From positions 1-64,000 of the forward strand of contig NZ_JARXXP010000024.1 of the NCBI RefSeq assembly GCF_029893965.1: DNA of 64,000 bases. Reading direction: 5' to 3'. The translations under genes and the position numbers were made by a program. Below the pieces are notes generated by a model. The model saw only the letters and a program-made list of their open reading frames with translations. It did no database searches and was not told the origin of the DNA. The stretch comes from Paenibacillus sp. PastM-3. GTDB taxonomy: Bacteria; Bacillota; Bacilli; Paenibacillales; Paenibacillaceae. Positions 41,963 to 51,165 of the stretch are shown piece by piece. The stretch's first letter is position 1. The number at the start of each line of letters is the position of its first letter.

Positions 41963-43073
41963 TTTTAGTCTCCTCCCTGCCTCCAAAAGCTACTCTGGCA
42001 ACAGCAATGGTTACATTGCCGCTCTTTTTCTTGGCCAGCAGCAGCTCGCCGCCGCCTGAGGCCAGCAGGGCAGCCGGTTCACAGACGCCGTAGGCTCCGG
42101 TTGCCTTGAATACAACGGCAGAAGGCTGCATAAGCGGCACCGTATTCAGCTGCTCCGGTGAAAACAGGCCAAGCTCCCAGCCGAATTTGCGGCAGAGCTC
42201 CAGCAGTCCGGCTTCATCGCCTTTAATCGTTATAGTCGCGGCACCCCGGACGCTCAGCGGAGACAGCCGCAGCTCTGCCAGCGTCTCCATAACAACGGCC
42301 TCCAGCTCAGCCGCCGCCGTCCCGCGGTTGCAGCCCAGCCCCAGCACCAGGCTGCGGGGCCGGTACACTGCGGCAGGCAGTCCGCGGAGCGCTGCAGCTT
42401 CAGCCTCATCCAGCAGCCGGTCGGTGATGACAACCGCCGCACGGTAAGGCTGCTGCTGCAGCTCAGCCGTGCTGCCGCAGAGCCGGACATGCTCCGGCAG
42501 CACGGCGCCCGCAGGCAGCCAGCCGGTTTCGCCGGCTTCCTGCAGCACGGCTACCGGTTCACCGTTGACCAGCGCAGCGCTGACGCCCTTCATCGGGGCA
42601 AAGCTCTCCGCCTGCCAGCCGAACTCCCGGCCCAGCAGATCCGCGGCAAAAATGCCCTGCACATCGGAGGCCGTCGTAATGACCGGGCGGCTCTCCAGCA
42701 GCCTGGCTATGTGCAGGGTCAGCCTGTTCGCTCCGCCCAGATGGCCTGACAGCACGCTGATGACATGCTCTCCGCTCTCGTCGATTACAATGACGGCGGG
42801 ATCATGCCATTTGTCCTGCAGCAGCGGGGCCATCAGCCGGACGGCGGCTCCGAGAGAGAAGAACAGGACGACGGCCTCATACCTGCGGAATAATCCGGGC
42901 AGCAGCTCCTTGACCGGCCCGTCAAAAATCCGCCGTTCCCCCGGAATCTCCTGCAGCTCCCCGCTGTATTTGGCATAGCAGTACACCTCGGTATCCGCCA
43001 GCAGGCCCCCCAGCTTCAGAGCCAGCCTGATTCCGTTACGGGTAATGGCTACAGCAGCAATCTTACTAGCCAT
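41955..43073 (-). CDS. cbiG: Cobalt-precorrin-5A hydrolase
   Basis: This 372-residue protein opens the delta-lactone ring of cobalt-precorrin-5A and releases acetaldehyde, a step specific to the anaerobic pathway. N-terminal, linker and C-terminal CbiG domains are present (VISVLSGHLGGANRLT, SLVLGLGCNRGTAAAELE). I start at MASKIAAVAITRNG, overlapping the cbiF stop by eight bases. Confidence 0.92.
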   Translation of the reverse strand: MASKIAAVAITRNGIRLALKLGGLLADTEVYCYAKYSGELQEIPGERRIFDGPVKELLPGLFRRYEAVVLFFSLGAAVRLMAPLLQDKWHDPAVIVIDESGEHVISVLSGHLGGANRLTLHIARLLESRPVITTASDVQGIFAADLLGREFGWQAESFAPMKGVSAALVNGEPVAVLQEAGETGWLPAGAVLPEHVRLCGSTAELQQQPYRAAVVITDRLLDEAEAAALRGLPAAVYRPRSLVLGLGCNRGTAAAELEAVVMETLAELRLSPLSVRGAATITIKGDEAGLLELCRKFGWELGLFSPEQLNTVPLMQPSAVVFKATGAYGVCEPAALLASGGGELLLAKKKSGNVTIAVARVAFGGREETKNE

Positions 43074-43869
43074 CCTGGCTACTCCCCTGCCGGAAGCCGT
43101 GGGTAAAGGAGCGGTCATAGAGCTTCGAGCGGTGGGCATCGCGGTTCACCAGCTCCGGGTCCAGCGCCCGGCCGGCCAGGATCATCGCATGCATGGTAAT
43201 GCCGGCCTCCTGCAGATCCCGTTCCAGATGCTGCACGGTCGTCCGCACAATCTGCTGGTCCGGCCATGTAGCTCTCTTAACGACGGCTACCGGCGTATCA
43301 GGGCTCCAGCCGGCAGCAAGAAATTCAGCGGCGGCCTGTCCGGCAAGCTCTGCGCTCAGAAACAGCGCCACCGTGCAGTGGTGAGCGGCCAGAGCACGCA
43401 GCTGCTCACGCTCCGGCACCGGGGTGCGCCCTCCGGCGCGGGTCAGAATGACCGTCTGGGTCAGCTCCGGTACGGTCAGCTCGGCACCGAGCGCTGCTGC
43501 CGAAGCAAATACGGAGCTGACGCCGGGAATAATCTCACAGCTGACGCCGCACAGCTTCAGCAGCGACATCTGCTCAAGAATGGCTCCGTACATGGACGGA
43601 TCACCCGTATGCACGCGCGCCACACTCCGGCCTTCCTTAACCGTCCGGGCCATAAGCTCCACCTGCTGCTCCAAATCCAGACCCGAGCTCTGCACAACCT
43701 GCGCAGCGGGCTTCGCACTGCGGACCAGCTCCTCGCTGACCAGCGAATCGGCGTAGAGAACCAGATCGGCCGAGCGCAGAATCCGGCTGCCTTTGACGGT
43801 AATCAGCTCCGGGTCACCCGGCCCTGCACCGACAATGTACACCTTTGGCTCAAGCATCAGTCCGCTCAT
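43066..43869 (-). CDS. cbiF: Cobalt-precorrin-4 C11-methyltransferase
   Basis: This 267-residue tetrapyrrole methyltransferase carries KVYIVGAGPGDPELITVKG (SAM site) and the CbiF/CobM-type segments ARVHTGDPSMYGAILEQM and PGVSSVFASAAALGAELTVP. It overlaps cbiL by four bases. The length and the LTVPE(L)TQT segment match CbiF rather than CbiL or CbiH. Confidence 0.93.
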   Translation of the reverse strand: MSGLMLEPKVYIVGAGPGDPELITVKGSRILRSADLVLYADSLVSEELVRSAKPAAQVVQSSGLDLEQQVELMARTVKEGRSVARVHTGDPSMYGAILEQMSLLKLCGVSCEIIPGVSSVFASAAALGAELTVPELTQTVILTRAGGRTPVPEREQLRALAAHHCTVALFLSAELAGQAAAEFLAAGWSPDTPVAVVKRATWPDQQIVRTTVQHLERDLQEAGITMHAMILAGRALDPELVNRDAHRSKLYDRSFTHGFRQGSSQDG

Positions 43870-44618
43870 TTGCTCACCACCATCAGGCTCAGATACTCCA
43901 GCTCACGGCCGCGCAGCTCGCGGGCATCCCGCCATACCGTCTCATACGGGGAGGTCACCTTGGTCACCACGGAAGCTTTTCCGCCAAAACCCAGCTCGTC
44001 CAGCACATCAAGCACCGTATCCAGCACCTTGGCCACCTTCAAAAATACGACGGTGTCATGGTGCAGCAGCGCCTCCTTCAGCGCCTCCCGGTCCCCGGTC
44101 GCCGGGATGATGCCTACCCGCTGGTCGCCGTCGGCGAGCGGCTGCTCAAGGGCCGCGGCAGCGCCGAGCACCGAGGAAATCCCCGGTACTGACACTACCC
44201 GCACACCGGGATGAAACTCCTGCATGAGCCGGGCCAGGTGGATGAAGGTGCTGTACAGATTCGGGTCACCCTCTGTCACAAAAGCTACATCATTCCCGTG
44301 CCGCAGCTCATTCCAGCACAGCTCAACCGTCCAGCGCCAGCCGTTCGCCAGCTGTACCGGGTCCTTGGTCATCGGGAAGACGAGGCCGAGCATCGTTTTC
44401 TGCTCAGCATCCACATACATGTCCACGATTTCATGGGCGTATGACTTGCCGCCTTTGCGGGCCTCCGGGTAAGCAATGACCGAACATTCCCTGAGCAGCC
44501 GGCAGGCCTTCACCGTAATCAGCTCCGGGTCACCCGGGCCGACACCAACCCCATACAGTGTACCGATGGCAAGCAGGGCGGGTTCCTCCTCAGGTAGCAG
44601 CTCTTCCTTTAAGCTCAT
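43866..44618 (-). CDS. cbiL: Cobalt-precorrin-2 C20-methyltransferase
   Basis: This 250-residue SAM-dependent methyltransferase has LYGVGVGPGDPELITVKACRLL, VAFVTEGDPNLYSTFIHL and VPGISSVLGAAAALEQPL, typical of CbiL/CobI. It acts right after cobalt insertion. A short N-terminal extension with LLPEEEPALLAIG precedes the fold. Confidence 0.93.
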   Translation of the reverse strand: MSLKEELLPEEEPALLAIGTLYGVGVGPGDPELITVKACRLLRECSVIAYPEARKGGKSYAHEIVDMYVDAEQKTMLGLVFPMTKDPVQLANGWRWTVELCWNELRHGNDVAFVTEGDPNLYSTFIHLARLMQEFHPGVRVVSVPGISSVLGAAAALEQPLADGDQRVGIIPATGDREALKEALLHHDTVVFLKVAKVLDTVLDVLDELGFGGKASVVTKVTSPYETVWRDARELRGRELEYLSLMVVSK

Positions 44619-44639
44619 CTATGTATCCTCCTTATAGTG

Positions 44640-45881
44640 TTAATTGTGATCCTCCGCGTAGGTGGCAGTGGCACTGACTACGAAAACAGGGTTCATCCCC
44701 TCGAACCGGGTCATGCCGAGAATCGTCCTGCCCCGTGATGCCTGCAGCTGCGTAACCTCTGTCCTAAGCCCCGCCGCCGCCAGCGCCGTCATGCTTCCGT
44801 AAAGCGTCTCCACGGTGATCGCCGCGATGACGATGACACCGCCCGGCCGCAGCCGCTTAGCGGCAAGGGCAATAATATTTGCAAGTTCCCCGCCGCTGCC
44901 CCCGATGAACACAGCATCCGGGTCGGGGAGCTGCTCCAGCCCCTCCGGAGCCCTGCTGTGAACAATGGTATAGTCGGCGCGGAATTTGCACCGGTTCGCC
45001 TCCATATTCGGCAGGTTAATCGCTTCTTTTTCCACAGCATATACGCTGCCAAGCCGGGCTACACGCGCACACTCCGCAGCAACCGCCCCCGAACCGGAGC
45101 CGATGTCCCACACTACCGCATTCTCCGCCAGATTCAGCTCGGATAGCACCAGTGCGCGGACCTCGCGCTTCGTGATCAGCCCTTTTTCCGGCTTGCGCTG
45201 GGCAAAGGCCTCATCCGGATAAGCAAAACCCCGCCTGCTGCCCCCCCGGTTTCCCGGCTTTCTGCGCAGAATAACTACATTGAGTGCAGCAAACTCATGC
45301 CGGGACATGGCCTCCAGCTCCCAGAAGGCGCAGTGCTCATCCGGACCGCCCAGCCGTTCGCAGACAAAAGCTTCGTACTCCAGCATTCCGAACTCCAGCA
45401 GGTAAGCGGCAATGCGTGCCGGAGTGTTAACCCCGTCGGTGAGCAGCGCCAGCTTCGCTCTGCCGTCGATCCGCTGGGCCAGTCCCGCTATAGGACGGCC
45501 GTGCAGGCTGACCAGCTCCGCATCCTGCCAGCTGTCACCCAGCCGGGCAAAGGCAAGCTGCACGCTACTGTAATGGGGTATGACCTCCACATGCTGCGGA
45601 CCGAACCGGCGCATCAGGTAGCCGGCAATCCCGAAAAACAGCGGATCGCCCGAAGCCAGCACAACGGCCTGACGCTCCCTGTATATACCGTCCAGCCTTT
45701 CGGCAAAGGCCTCCAGGCCGCCCTGCAGGACAAGCTTTTGTCCGCTGTACCGCGGGAAGAATGACAGCTGCCGCTCTCCGCCGCAGAGCACCTCACTTTC
45801 CTCAATTCTGCGCAGGCTCTGGGCGCTCAGCCCTCCGGCACCGTCTTCGCCGATGCCTATGACATAAATAACGTTATCCAC
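44640..45881 (-). CDS. cbiET: Fused cobalt-precorrin-6B/7 C5 and C15 methyltransferase/decarboxylase
   Basis: This 413-residue protein fuses CbiE (about 1-205; VIGIGEDGAGGLSAQSL, ASGDPLFFGIAGYL) with CbiT (about 220-413; the Rossmann SAM motif VVWDIGSGSGAVAAECAR and AVFIGGSGGELANI), like CobL. It methylates C5 and C15 and decarboxylates the C12 acetate. It overlaps the cbiD stop by eight bases. Confidence 0.93.
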   Translation of the reverse strand: MDNVIYVIGIGEDGAGGLSAQSLRRIEESEVLCGGERQLSFFPRYSGQKLVLQGGLEAFAERLDGIYRERQAVVLASGDPLFFGIAGYLMRRFGPQHVEVIPHYSSVQLAFARLGDSWQDAELVSLHGRPIAGLAQRIDGRAKLALLTDGVNTPARIAAYLLEFGMLEYEAFVCERLGGPDEHCAFWELEAMSRHEFAALNVVILRRKPGNRGGSRRGFAYPDEAFAQRKPEKGLITKREVRALVLSELNLAENAVVWDIGSGSGAVAAECARVARLGSVYAVEKEAINLPNMEANRCKFRADYTIVHSRAPEGLEQLPDPDAVFIGGSGGELANIIALAAKRLRPGGVIVIAAITVETLYGSMTALAAAGLRTEVTQLQASRGRTILGMTRFEGMNPVFVVSATATYAEDHN

Positions 45882-46986
45882 GGATTTTCGCCCTCCCCAG
45901 CATCCGGCCCTTCATCGTAATCAGCACCATTTCCACTGTCATGCCCCCGTCCGTATGTCTGATACAATGCGTACAGCCGTAACGGCACAGCAGTTCGAAA
46001 AAAGCAGTATTCCCAAGCTCCGTCATCAGGTCCACAACCTGAGAAGCGGTGTTGGCACCGGCAATCTGCTGCACCAGCTGTGCATCCGCCCCCGCCTCCG
46101 CGGCAACTGCCGAGAGGAAGCCGAAATCGACCGGGGCATTCTTCGAATGAATCAACATCGCACCCTGCGCAACCTTGGAATACTTGCCGGCCATGCCGAC
46201 AAGTGTAACCTTTTGGAATCCGTACGCTTTGGCATGGCCGAGCGAGAAGCCCACGTATTCCCCCATCTGGATAAAAGCTTCCTCCGGAAGCTCCGGGAAC
46301 ATCGCCATCGCGTATTTTTCACTGCTGCCGCCGGTGGTCAGGACCAGCCGGCTGTTCCCGGCAGCAGCGGCAACCGAAATCGCCTGGACGATGCTTGCCT
46401 GGTATGCCTCGGTAGAGAACGGGGTAACCACACCCCGCGTACCAAGGATGGAGATCCCGCCCAGAATGCCAAGTCGCGGATTGAGTGTCCTCAGCGCTAT
46501 CGCTTCACCTTCCGGCACACTGATGACAACCCGCAGCCCGCGTGCCGCGCCATGCTCTTCAAGCACCTCAAGGACAGCCTGGCGGATCATCCGCCGCGGC
46601 ACCGGATTGATGGCGGCTTCGCCTACGGCTACCGGCAGCCCCGGCTTGGTTACCCGGCCGACTCCGCGCCCGCCTTCAATCTCCACCCCGGGATGCTCCA
46701 GCCAGCTGACCGCCGCTTCAATTCTGGCCCGGTGCGTGGCATCCGGGTCATCCCCGGCATCCTTTATGGTTGCACAGACTGCAGTCCCCTCCCCGCCGAG
46801 CTGCCAGCCGGTCAATTCGAAGGTGTGGCTGAAGCCGGCCGGCAGGTACAGCTCAACACTTGCCAGCTCCTCGCCTGTTATCAGCAGGTGTGCTGCTCCT
46901 TTGGCAGCTGCGGCTGCACAGGCTCCCGTAGTGTACCCCCGGCGCATTGCCGGCGGACTTCCGGCAGCTTCCTTATTCCCGGTCAT
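45874..46986 (-). CDS. cbiD: Cobalt-precorrin-5B C1-methyltransferase
   Basis: This 370-residue protein has the family start RRGYTTGACAAAAAKGAA and the segments GRGVGRVTKPGLPVAVGEAAINPVPR (read in part) and GTRGVVTPFSTEAY. CbiD is diagnostic of the anaerobic cobalamin route. Its start overlaps the cbiC stop by four bases. Confidence 0.94.
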   Translation of the reverse strand: MTGNKEAAGSPPAMRRGYTTGACAAAAAKGAAHLLITGEELASVELYLPAGFSHTFELTGWQLGGEGTAVCATIKDAGDDPDATHRARIEAAVSWLEHPGVEIEGGRGVGRVTKPGLPVAVGEAAINPVPRRMIRQAVLEVLEEHGAARGLRVVISVPEGEAIALRTLNPRLGILGGISILGTRGVVTPFSTEAYQASIVQAISVAAAAGNSRLVLTTGGSSEKYAMAMFPELPEEAFIQMGEYVGFSLGHAKAYGFQKVTLVGMAGKYSKVAQGAMLIHSKNAPVDFGFLSAVAAEAGADAQLVQQIAGANTASQVVDLMTELGNTAFFELLCRYGCTHCIRHTDGGMTVEMVLITMKGRMLGRAKIRG

Positions 46987-47666
46987 GGCCGCCGATGAGC
47001 GTCATCCGTTTCAGCCCGGCGGACCGCCAGCAGGCTCAGCGCGTTGACTGCAGCCACTACTACAGTGCTGCCGCCCTTACGTCCGATGTTCGTAATATAA
47101 GGAATATCCAGCCTGCGCAGCTCCTCCTTCGATTCAGCAGCAGACACGAAGCCGACCGGCATGCCGATAACCAGCCCCGGCCGGGCCTCGCCTGCTTTGA
47201 TCAGACGGATCAGCTCCAGCAGTGCAGTAGGTGCATTGCCGATGACGTAGATGCCGCCCGGAGCCTCCGCACAGGCCTTGCGCGTCGCCACAATAGCTCT
47301 GGTAAGCCCCTGTTCCCTGGCTGCTTCAATCACCTTCGGGTCGGAGATATGGACACGGACCTCCCCGCCGTAGCGCTGTAAACGCTCTTTGGCTATGCCC
47401 GCCTCCACCATCCGCACATCGGCGATAACCGGCTTTCCCGCGAGAATGGCCTGAATCCCTGCTTCCATCGCCTGTGGATGGAACACCATACTCCGTCCCA
47501 GCTCAAAATCAGCCGAAGCATGGATGATCCGCTGCACGACCGGATACTGCTCAGCACTGAAATGATGGCTGCCCAGCTCCTCAGTAATTATCTGAAAGCT
47601 TAACTGTTCAATCTCCTGCGGCTGAACGGTCAGCGGTTTAAACTCTGTTCCGAAATCCATGATCAT
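46983..47666 (-). CDS. cbiC: Cobalt-precorrin-8 methylmutase
   Basis: This 227-residue protein moves the C11 methyl to C12 to give cobyrinate. The motifs YPVVQRIIHASADFE (catalytic histidine), GKPVIADVRMVEAGI, and IGMPVGFVSAAESKE with NIGRKGGSTVVVAA are all present. Confidence 0.94.
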   Translation of the reverse strand: MIMDFGTEFKPLTVQPQEIEQLSFQIITEELGSHHFSAEQYPVVQRIIHASADFELGRSMVFHPQAMEAGIQAILAGKPVIADVRMVEAGIAKERLQRYGGEVRVHISDPKVIEAAREQGLTRAIVATRKACAEAPGGIYVIGNAPTALLELIRLIKAGEARPGLVIGMPVGFVSAAESKEELRRLDIPYITNIGRKGGSTVVVAAVNALSLLAVRRAETDDAHRRP

Positions 47667-48484
47667 CCCTCACCTTTCTCTGCTGCCTCCCTTTTCCTGC
47701 CGAAGTCCGCTGCCAGCTCAGCCCTGACCGCCTCCGCCAGCTCTGCAAAGGAATCAAAGATTCTCCCGTTCCCGGCACAATGGAGCTGCGGACGAACGAT
47801 CAGTATGACGTACAGCCCCATATCGAGCGCTGCCTGCAGCTTTTCTTCAACCGAGCCCTCCGCGCCGCTCTCCTTGGTAATCATCACCTGCGTACCATAG
47901 TGGCGGAACAGCGCTTCATTCATATCCCGTGAAAAAGGACCCTGCAGCGCAATCACATTACGCTGTTCAATTCCCAGCCTGCTGCACTTTTCCATATTAT
48001 CCAGGCAGGGCAGCAGCCTGACCGTCAGGCGGATCTCCGGATCACCCAGCAGCTGCTCTGCAAAAATCTCCAGCGTCTTGCCCCCGGTTGTCAGCATAAC
48101 AGAGCCCTTGATCCTCTTCGCGGCAAGGGCCGCCTCCTCATAGGAATGCACCGTAATCAGGAGCGGATGCTTGTCAAAAGCCAGACCCGGGCGCTCATAG
48201 CGGAAGTACGGCAATCCGAGTGCTGCAGCAGCCTGCATCGCATTGGCATGAGCTTCAAGCGCAAAGGGATGGCTGGCGTCTACGACGGCCCGATAACGCT
48301 CCTGCTGCAAAAGAGCAATCATCCCCTCCCGGTCCAGCCTGCCTGTTCTGGTGCTGACCCCGGCCTCCTCCAGCCGTTCCGCTGCACTCGCAGTAACGAC
48401 CGAAGCCGTCAGCGGCAGGCCAAGGCGCACCAGGGATACCGCCAGCTCCCGTGCATCTCCCGTCCCGCAGAGCATCAATATCAT
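47663..48484 (-). CDS. cbiJ: Cobalt-precorrin-6A reductase
   Basis: This 273-residue CobK/CbiJ-type reductase has MILMLCGTGDARELAVSL, VVDASHPFALEAHANAM and MITKESGAEGSVEEKLQAAL. It reduces the macrocycle before the C5/C15 methylations. It begins five bases after the large fusion gene. Confidence 0.92.
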   Translation of the reverse strand: MILMLCGTGDARELAVSLVRLGLPLTASVVTASAAERLEEAGVSTRTGRLDREGMIALLQQERYRAVVDASHPFALEAHANAMQAAAALGLPYFRYERPGLAFDKHPLLITVHSYEEAALAAKRIKGSVMLTTGGKTLEIFAEQLLGDPEIRLTVRLLPCLDNMEKCSRLGIEQRNVIALQGPFSRDMNEALFRHYGTQVMITKESGAEGSVEEKLQAALDMGLYVILIVRPQLHCAGNGRIFDSFAELAEAVRAELAADFGRKREAAEKGEG

Positions 48485-48489
48485 CGCGG

Positions 48490-51135
48490 CTACAGCTCCC
48501 CGGGACTGCCTGCCGCGGCTGTCTCCGCTGCTGCGGTTCCGGACTCCTGCCTGCCGTCAGTTGGCTGGGCGGCAGATTGAGCCGGCTGACGGTCATGCTG
48601 ATGGTCAGGCTCATGGCGGTGATGCTCAGAACTGTGCCCGTGCCCATGAGAGCCCTCATGCTCATGGTGATGCCCATGATGATGCCCGTGCCCATCATCA
48701 TGATGGTGGTGGTGATGAGCTGCGGCTTCAGCGCGGTATCGGCAGTTATCGCAGTTGGCAAAAGCCCGGCCGTGCAGCGTCTCAGCAATCCGCTCCTTCA
48801 GCATCTCTGCCAGCAGCGGGTGGCTGCCGATACTGCTGCCTAACTCCACCCGGATCTCCGGATGAGCAGCCGCAAAGGCGGTCACGCGCTCCGTAAACTG
48901 CTGCATCAGCACACCGGTGAACAGCAGGTACGGCAGCACGATTATTTTTCGTGCGCCCAGCGCCAGACAGCGCTCAAGCCCCTCGTCAAGGGATGGACCC
49001 GCAATCGCAATAAAGCAGCTTTCCACACTCTTGTATGCCGTTCTTTCCCACAGCAGCCTGGACAGCTTGTAGAAATCACTGTTAGCGTCAGGATCACTTC
49101 CCCCGCGCCCCATCATAAGCACTATTGTATCTCCTGCCGGAACAGGAGCGTCCTGCGTCTCAGCCTGCCCCTGTACTGCAGCAGCCTCCGCGATCCGGTC
49201 CAGCAAAATATCCACCGCCCGCTCCTGCACCCCGACCGGACGCCCGTACACCAACTCCACTCCGGGATATTTCTTTCTGGCCTCGTCGATGGCCATAGGG
49301 ATATCCAGCTTGGAATGGCCGGCGGCAAACAGAATAACCGGCACCACATATACGGTTGTTGCCCCCCCGGTTACACAGCGTTCAATGCCTCCGGCAATCG
49401 AAGGTGCTGCCAGCTCAATAAAACAGGTTTCTATGTTCAGCTCCGGCATGCCGGCAGCAAGTCCGGCGGTAAAGCTCCGCAATTCCTCATTGCCCGCTTC
49501 CACCCGGCTTCCGTGGCCTACAAGCAGTATTGTTTTTTTGTTCATGCGTATCTCCTCTTCGCTGCGGGCTGCGCTGCCCGTCTGTTCAATAACCTCTGCC
49601 CGTGACATATCCCCGTATTTGTCCGCAAAAAAGGCGTGAAACTTCTCGCCCGGCCGGCCGTGTTCCCGGTATTGTCCGACAACCTCAGCCACAGCGGCAA
49701 CGGCTTCATCCTCATTCATGCCTGAGCGGACCCGTGTTCCGGCATGGGCCCCCCGCCCGGTTTTCTTGCCTCCAAGGTACAGCTCGTAGCTGCCCCGGGT
49801 ATAAACAACGCCGATATCCTCCAGCACAGCCGAGCTGCAGGCCATGCCGCAGCCCGCAACACTGACGTGCAGCTCCCGGGGAACCGGCTGGCCGTGCAGC
49901 AGCTTATGCAGGCGGACCGCCGTTTCCCGGCCCTGATCCTTCCTTAGCTCGCAGAAGTCGCAGGAGATTACCCTGACCGTATCTCCGGGCAGGCTGACAT
50001 GCATACCGCCAGCCGACAGCCGGGCTGCCAGCTCCGCCTGCTCAGCCTGGCTGCTGTACAGCAGGAAATGCCCGTCCCGCGAGTACACGAGCTGGCCGTC
50101 ATCGCCGGCCAGCTCCGCCAGCAGGCGCATCTGGGCGCCGCTGTATCTCCGGCTGCCAAGCTCCGGAGATACCGCAAGGCCGGCTGGCGCGGGCACCGCC
50201 GCGCTGCAGTCTAAGGCGGCACGGCCAGCCGCCTGCTCTTTCCCGGCATCTGCCGGCGCGCCGCCGCCCGGCAGACTGCCGCCGCTGCCGGAGCTCCGGC
50301 CGGCAGCCAGCGACCACGGCTCCGCCGCCGGCCGGAGCCGCTCATGCGGCTTCAGCGCCTGCGCGTCGGCGCCAAGATTGTACTTGCGTCCGTAACCGCG
50401 CGGCGTAACCATCAGGCCTTCGTAGACTGTGGTCGACGAGTTGCCGACAATGACTGTGGAGAGCATGCCAATTTCCTGCAGGGGCATCTCCTGCAGTGTG
50501 GTTATAATGATCTCCTGCCTTTCCCGGTAGGCATTCCTGACGATGCCGACCGGCGTGGAAGGAGCGCGGTAACGGAGCAGGATGCTGCGCGCTTCCTCGA
50601 TCTGCCGGGTCCGCCGGCCGCTGCGGGGATTATAGAAGGCGATGACAAAATCCGCCGCCCCGGCCGCCTCAACACGACCCGCGATGCTGTCCCACGGCGT
50701 AAGATGGTCGCTCAGGCTGATCGTGCAGGAATCATGCATAACCGGCGCCCCCAGAAGCGAAGCGCAGGACTGGATGGCCGATATTCCCGGAATGACCTCG
50801 ACTTGTACTCCGCTCGAAGGGCTCCAGCCCCGCTCCATCAGCACCTCATAGACCAGACCTGCCATCCCGTACACACCGGCATCCCCGCTGGAAATAACTG
50901 CTATCGTCTGGCCTGCCTCGGCCCGGCGCACCGCTTCCCGGGCCCGGCTGACCTCCTCGGTCATTCCGGTGCCGACAATCTCCTGATTCGTCAGCAGCGG
51001 CCTGATCAGCTCCACATAGGTGTTGTAGCCGATCACAGCCTCGCTCTCTTCAATAGCCGCCAGCGCACGCCCGGTAATCTGCTCAAGCGCGCCGGGGCCA
51101 AAGCCGATAATCAGCAGCTTTCCTTGCTTCTCCAT
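48490..51135 (-). CDS. Fused CbiH60 (C17-methyltransferase plus Fe-S domain) and CbiX cobaltochelatase with a His-rich tail
   Basis: This is one 881-residue frame with four parts. Residues 1-250 are a precorrin-3B C17-methyltransferase (LLIIGFGPGALEQITGRAL, ISSGDAGVYGMAGLVYE, VIPGISAIQSCASLLGAP). A glycine/alanine-rich linker covers about 265-330. Residues 331-520 resemble a nitrite/sulfite-reductase-type Fe-S domain with C392/C395 and C429/C433. This combination is the CbiH60 known from Bacillus megaterium. Residues 531-800 are a CbiX-type chelatase (LLVGHGSR with H541, AAGHSKLDIP with H607; a degenerate second half MGRGGSDPDAN), ending in the CxxC motif ANCDNC. A His-rich tail, about 807-847, follows. 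So ring contraction and cobalt insertion sit in one chain. An internal start could also give free CbiX. Confidence 0.9.
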   Translation of the reverse strand: MEKQGKLLIIGFGPGALEQITGRALAAIEESEAVIGYNTYVELIRPLLTNQEIVGTGMTEEVSRAREAVRRAEAGQTIAVISSGDAGVYGMAGLVYEVLMERGWSPSSGVQVEVIPGISAIQSCASLLGAPVMHDSCTISLSDHLTPWDSIAGRVEAAGAADFVIAFYNPRSGRRTRQIEEARSILLRYRAPSTPVGIVRNAYRERQEIIITTLQEMPLQEIGMLSTVIVGNSSTTVYEGLMVTPRGYGRKYNLGADAQALKPHERLRPAAEPWSLAAGRSSGSGGSLPGGGAPADAGKEQAAGRAALDCSAAVPAPAGLAVSPELGSRRYSGAQMRLLAELAGDDGQLVYSRDGHFLLYSSQAEQAELAARLSAGGMHVSLPGDTVRVISCDFCELRKDQGRETAVRLHKLLHGQPVPRELHVSVAGCGMACSSAVLEDIGVVYTRGSYELYLGGKKTGRGAHAGTRVRSGMNEDEAVAAVAEVVGQYREHGRPGEKFHAFFADKYGDMSRAEVIEQTGSAARSEEEIRMNKKTILLVGHGSRVEAGNEELRSFTAGLAAGMPELNIETCFIELAAPSIAGGIERCVTGGATTVYVVPVILFAAGHSKLDIPMAIDEARKKYPGVELVYGRPVGVQERAVDILLDRIAEAAAVQGQAETQDAPVPAGDTIVLMMGRGGSDPDANSDFYKLSRLLWERTAYKSVESCFIAIAGPSLDEGLERCLALGARKIIVLPYLLFTGVLMQQFTERVTAFAAAHPEIRVELGSSIGSHPLLAEMLKERIAETLHGRAFANCDNCRYRAEAAAHHHHHHDDGHGHHHGHHHEHEGSHGHGHSSEHHRHEPDHQHDRQPAQSAAQPTDGRQESGTAAAETAAAGSPGEL
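49543..49557 (-). promoter_or_regulatory. Internal Shine-Dalgarno and ATG at the CbiH60-CbiX junction
   Basis: GAGGAG (49557-49552), six bases, then the ATG of M531 (49545-49543). The following residues KKTILLVGHGSR are a standard CbiX N-terminus. The site could still be used to make a free 351-residue CbiX, or may be left over from two separate genes. Confidence 0.6.
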
Positions 51136-51165
51136 TCCTGTCTCCCCCGTTCTAATGTTGATCTG

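Noticed and set aside
48589..48717. Histidine-codon repeats read as a tandem repeat or CRISPR-like array
   Set aside because: The CAT/CAC repeats encode the His-rich tail in frame. They have no regular spacers.
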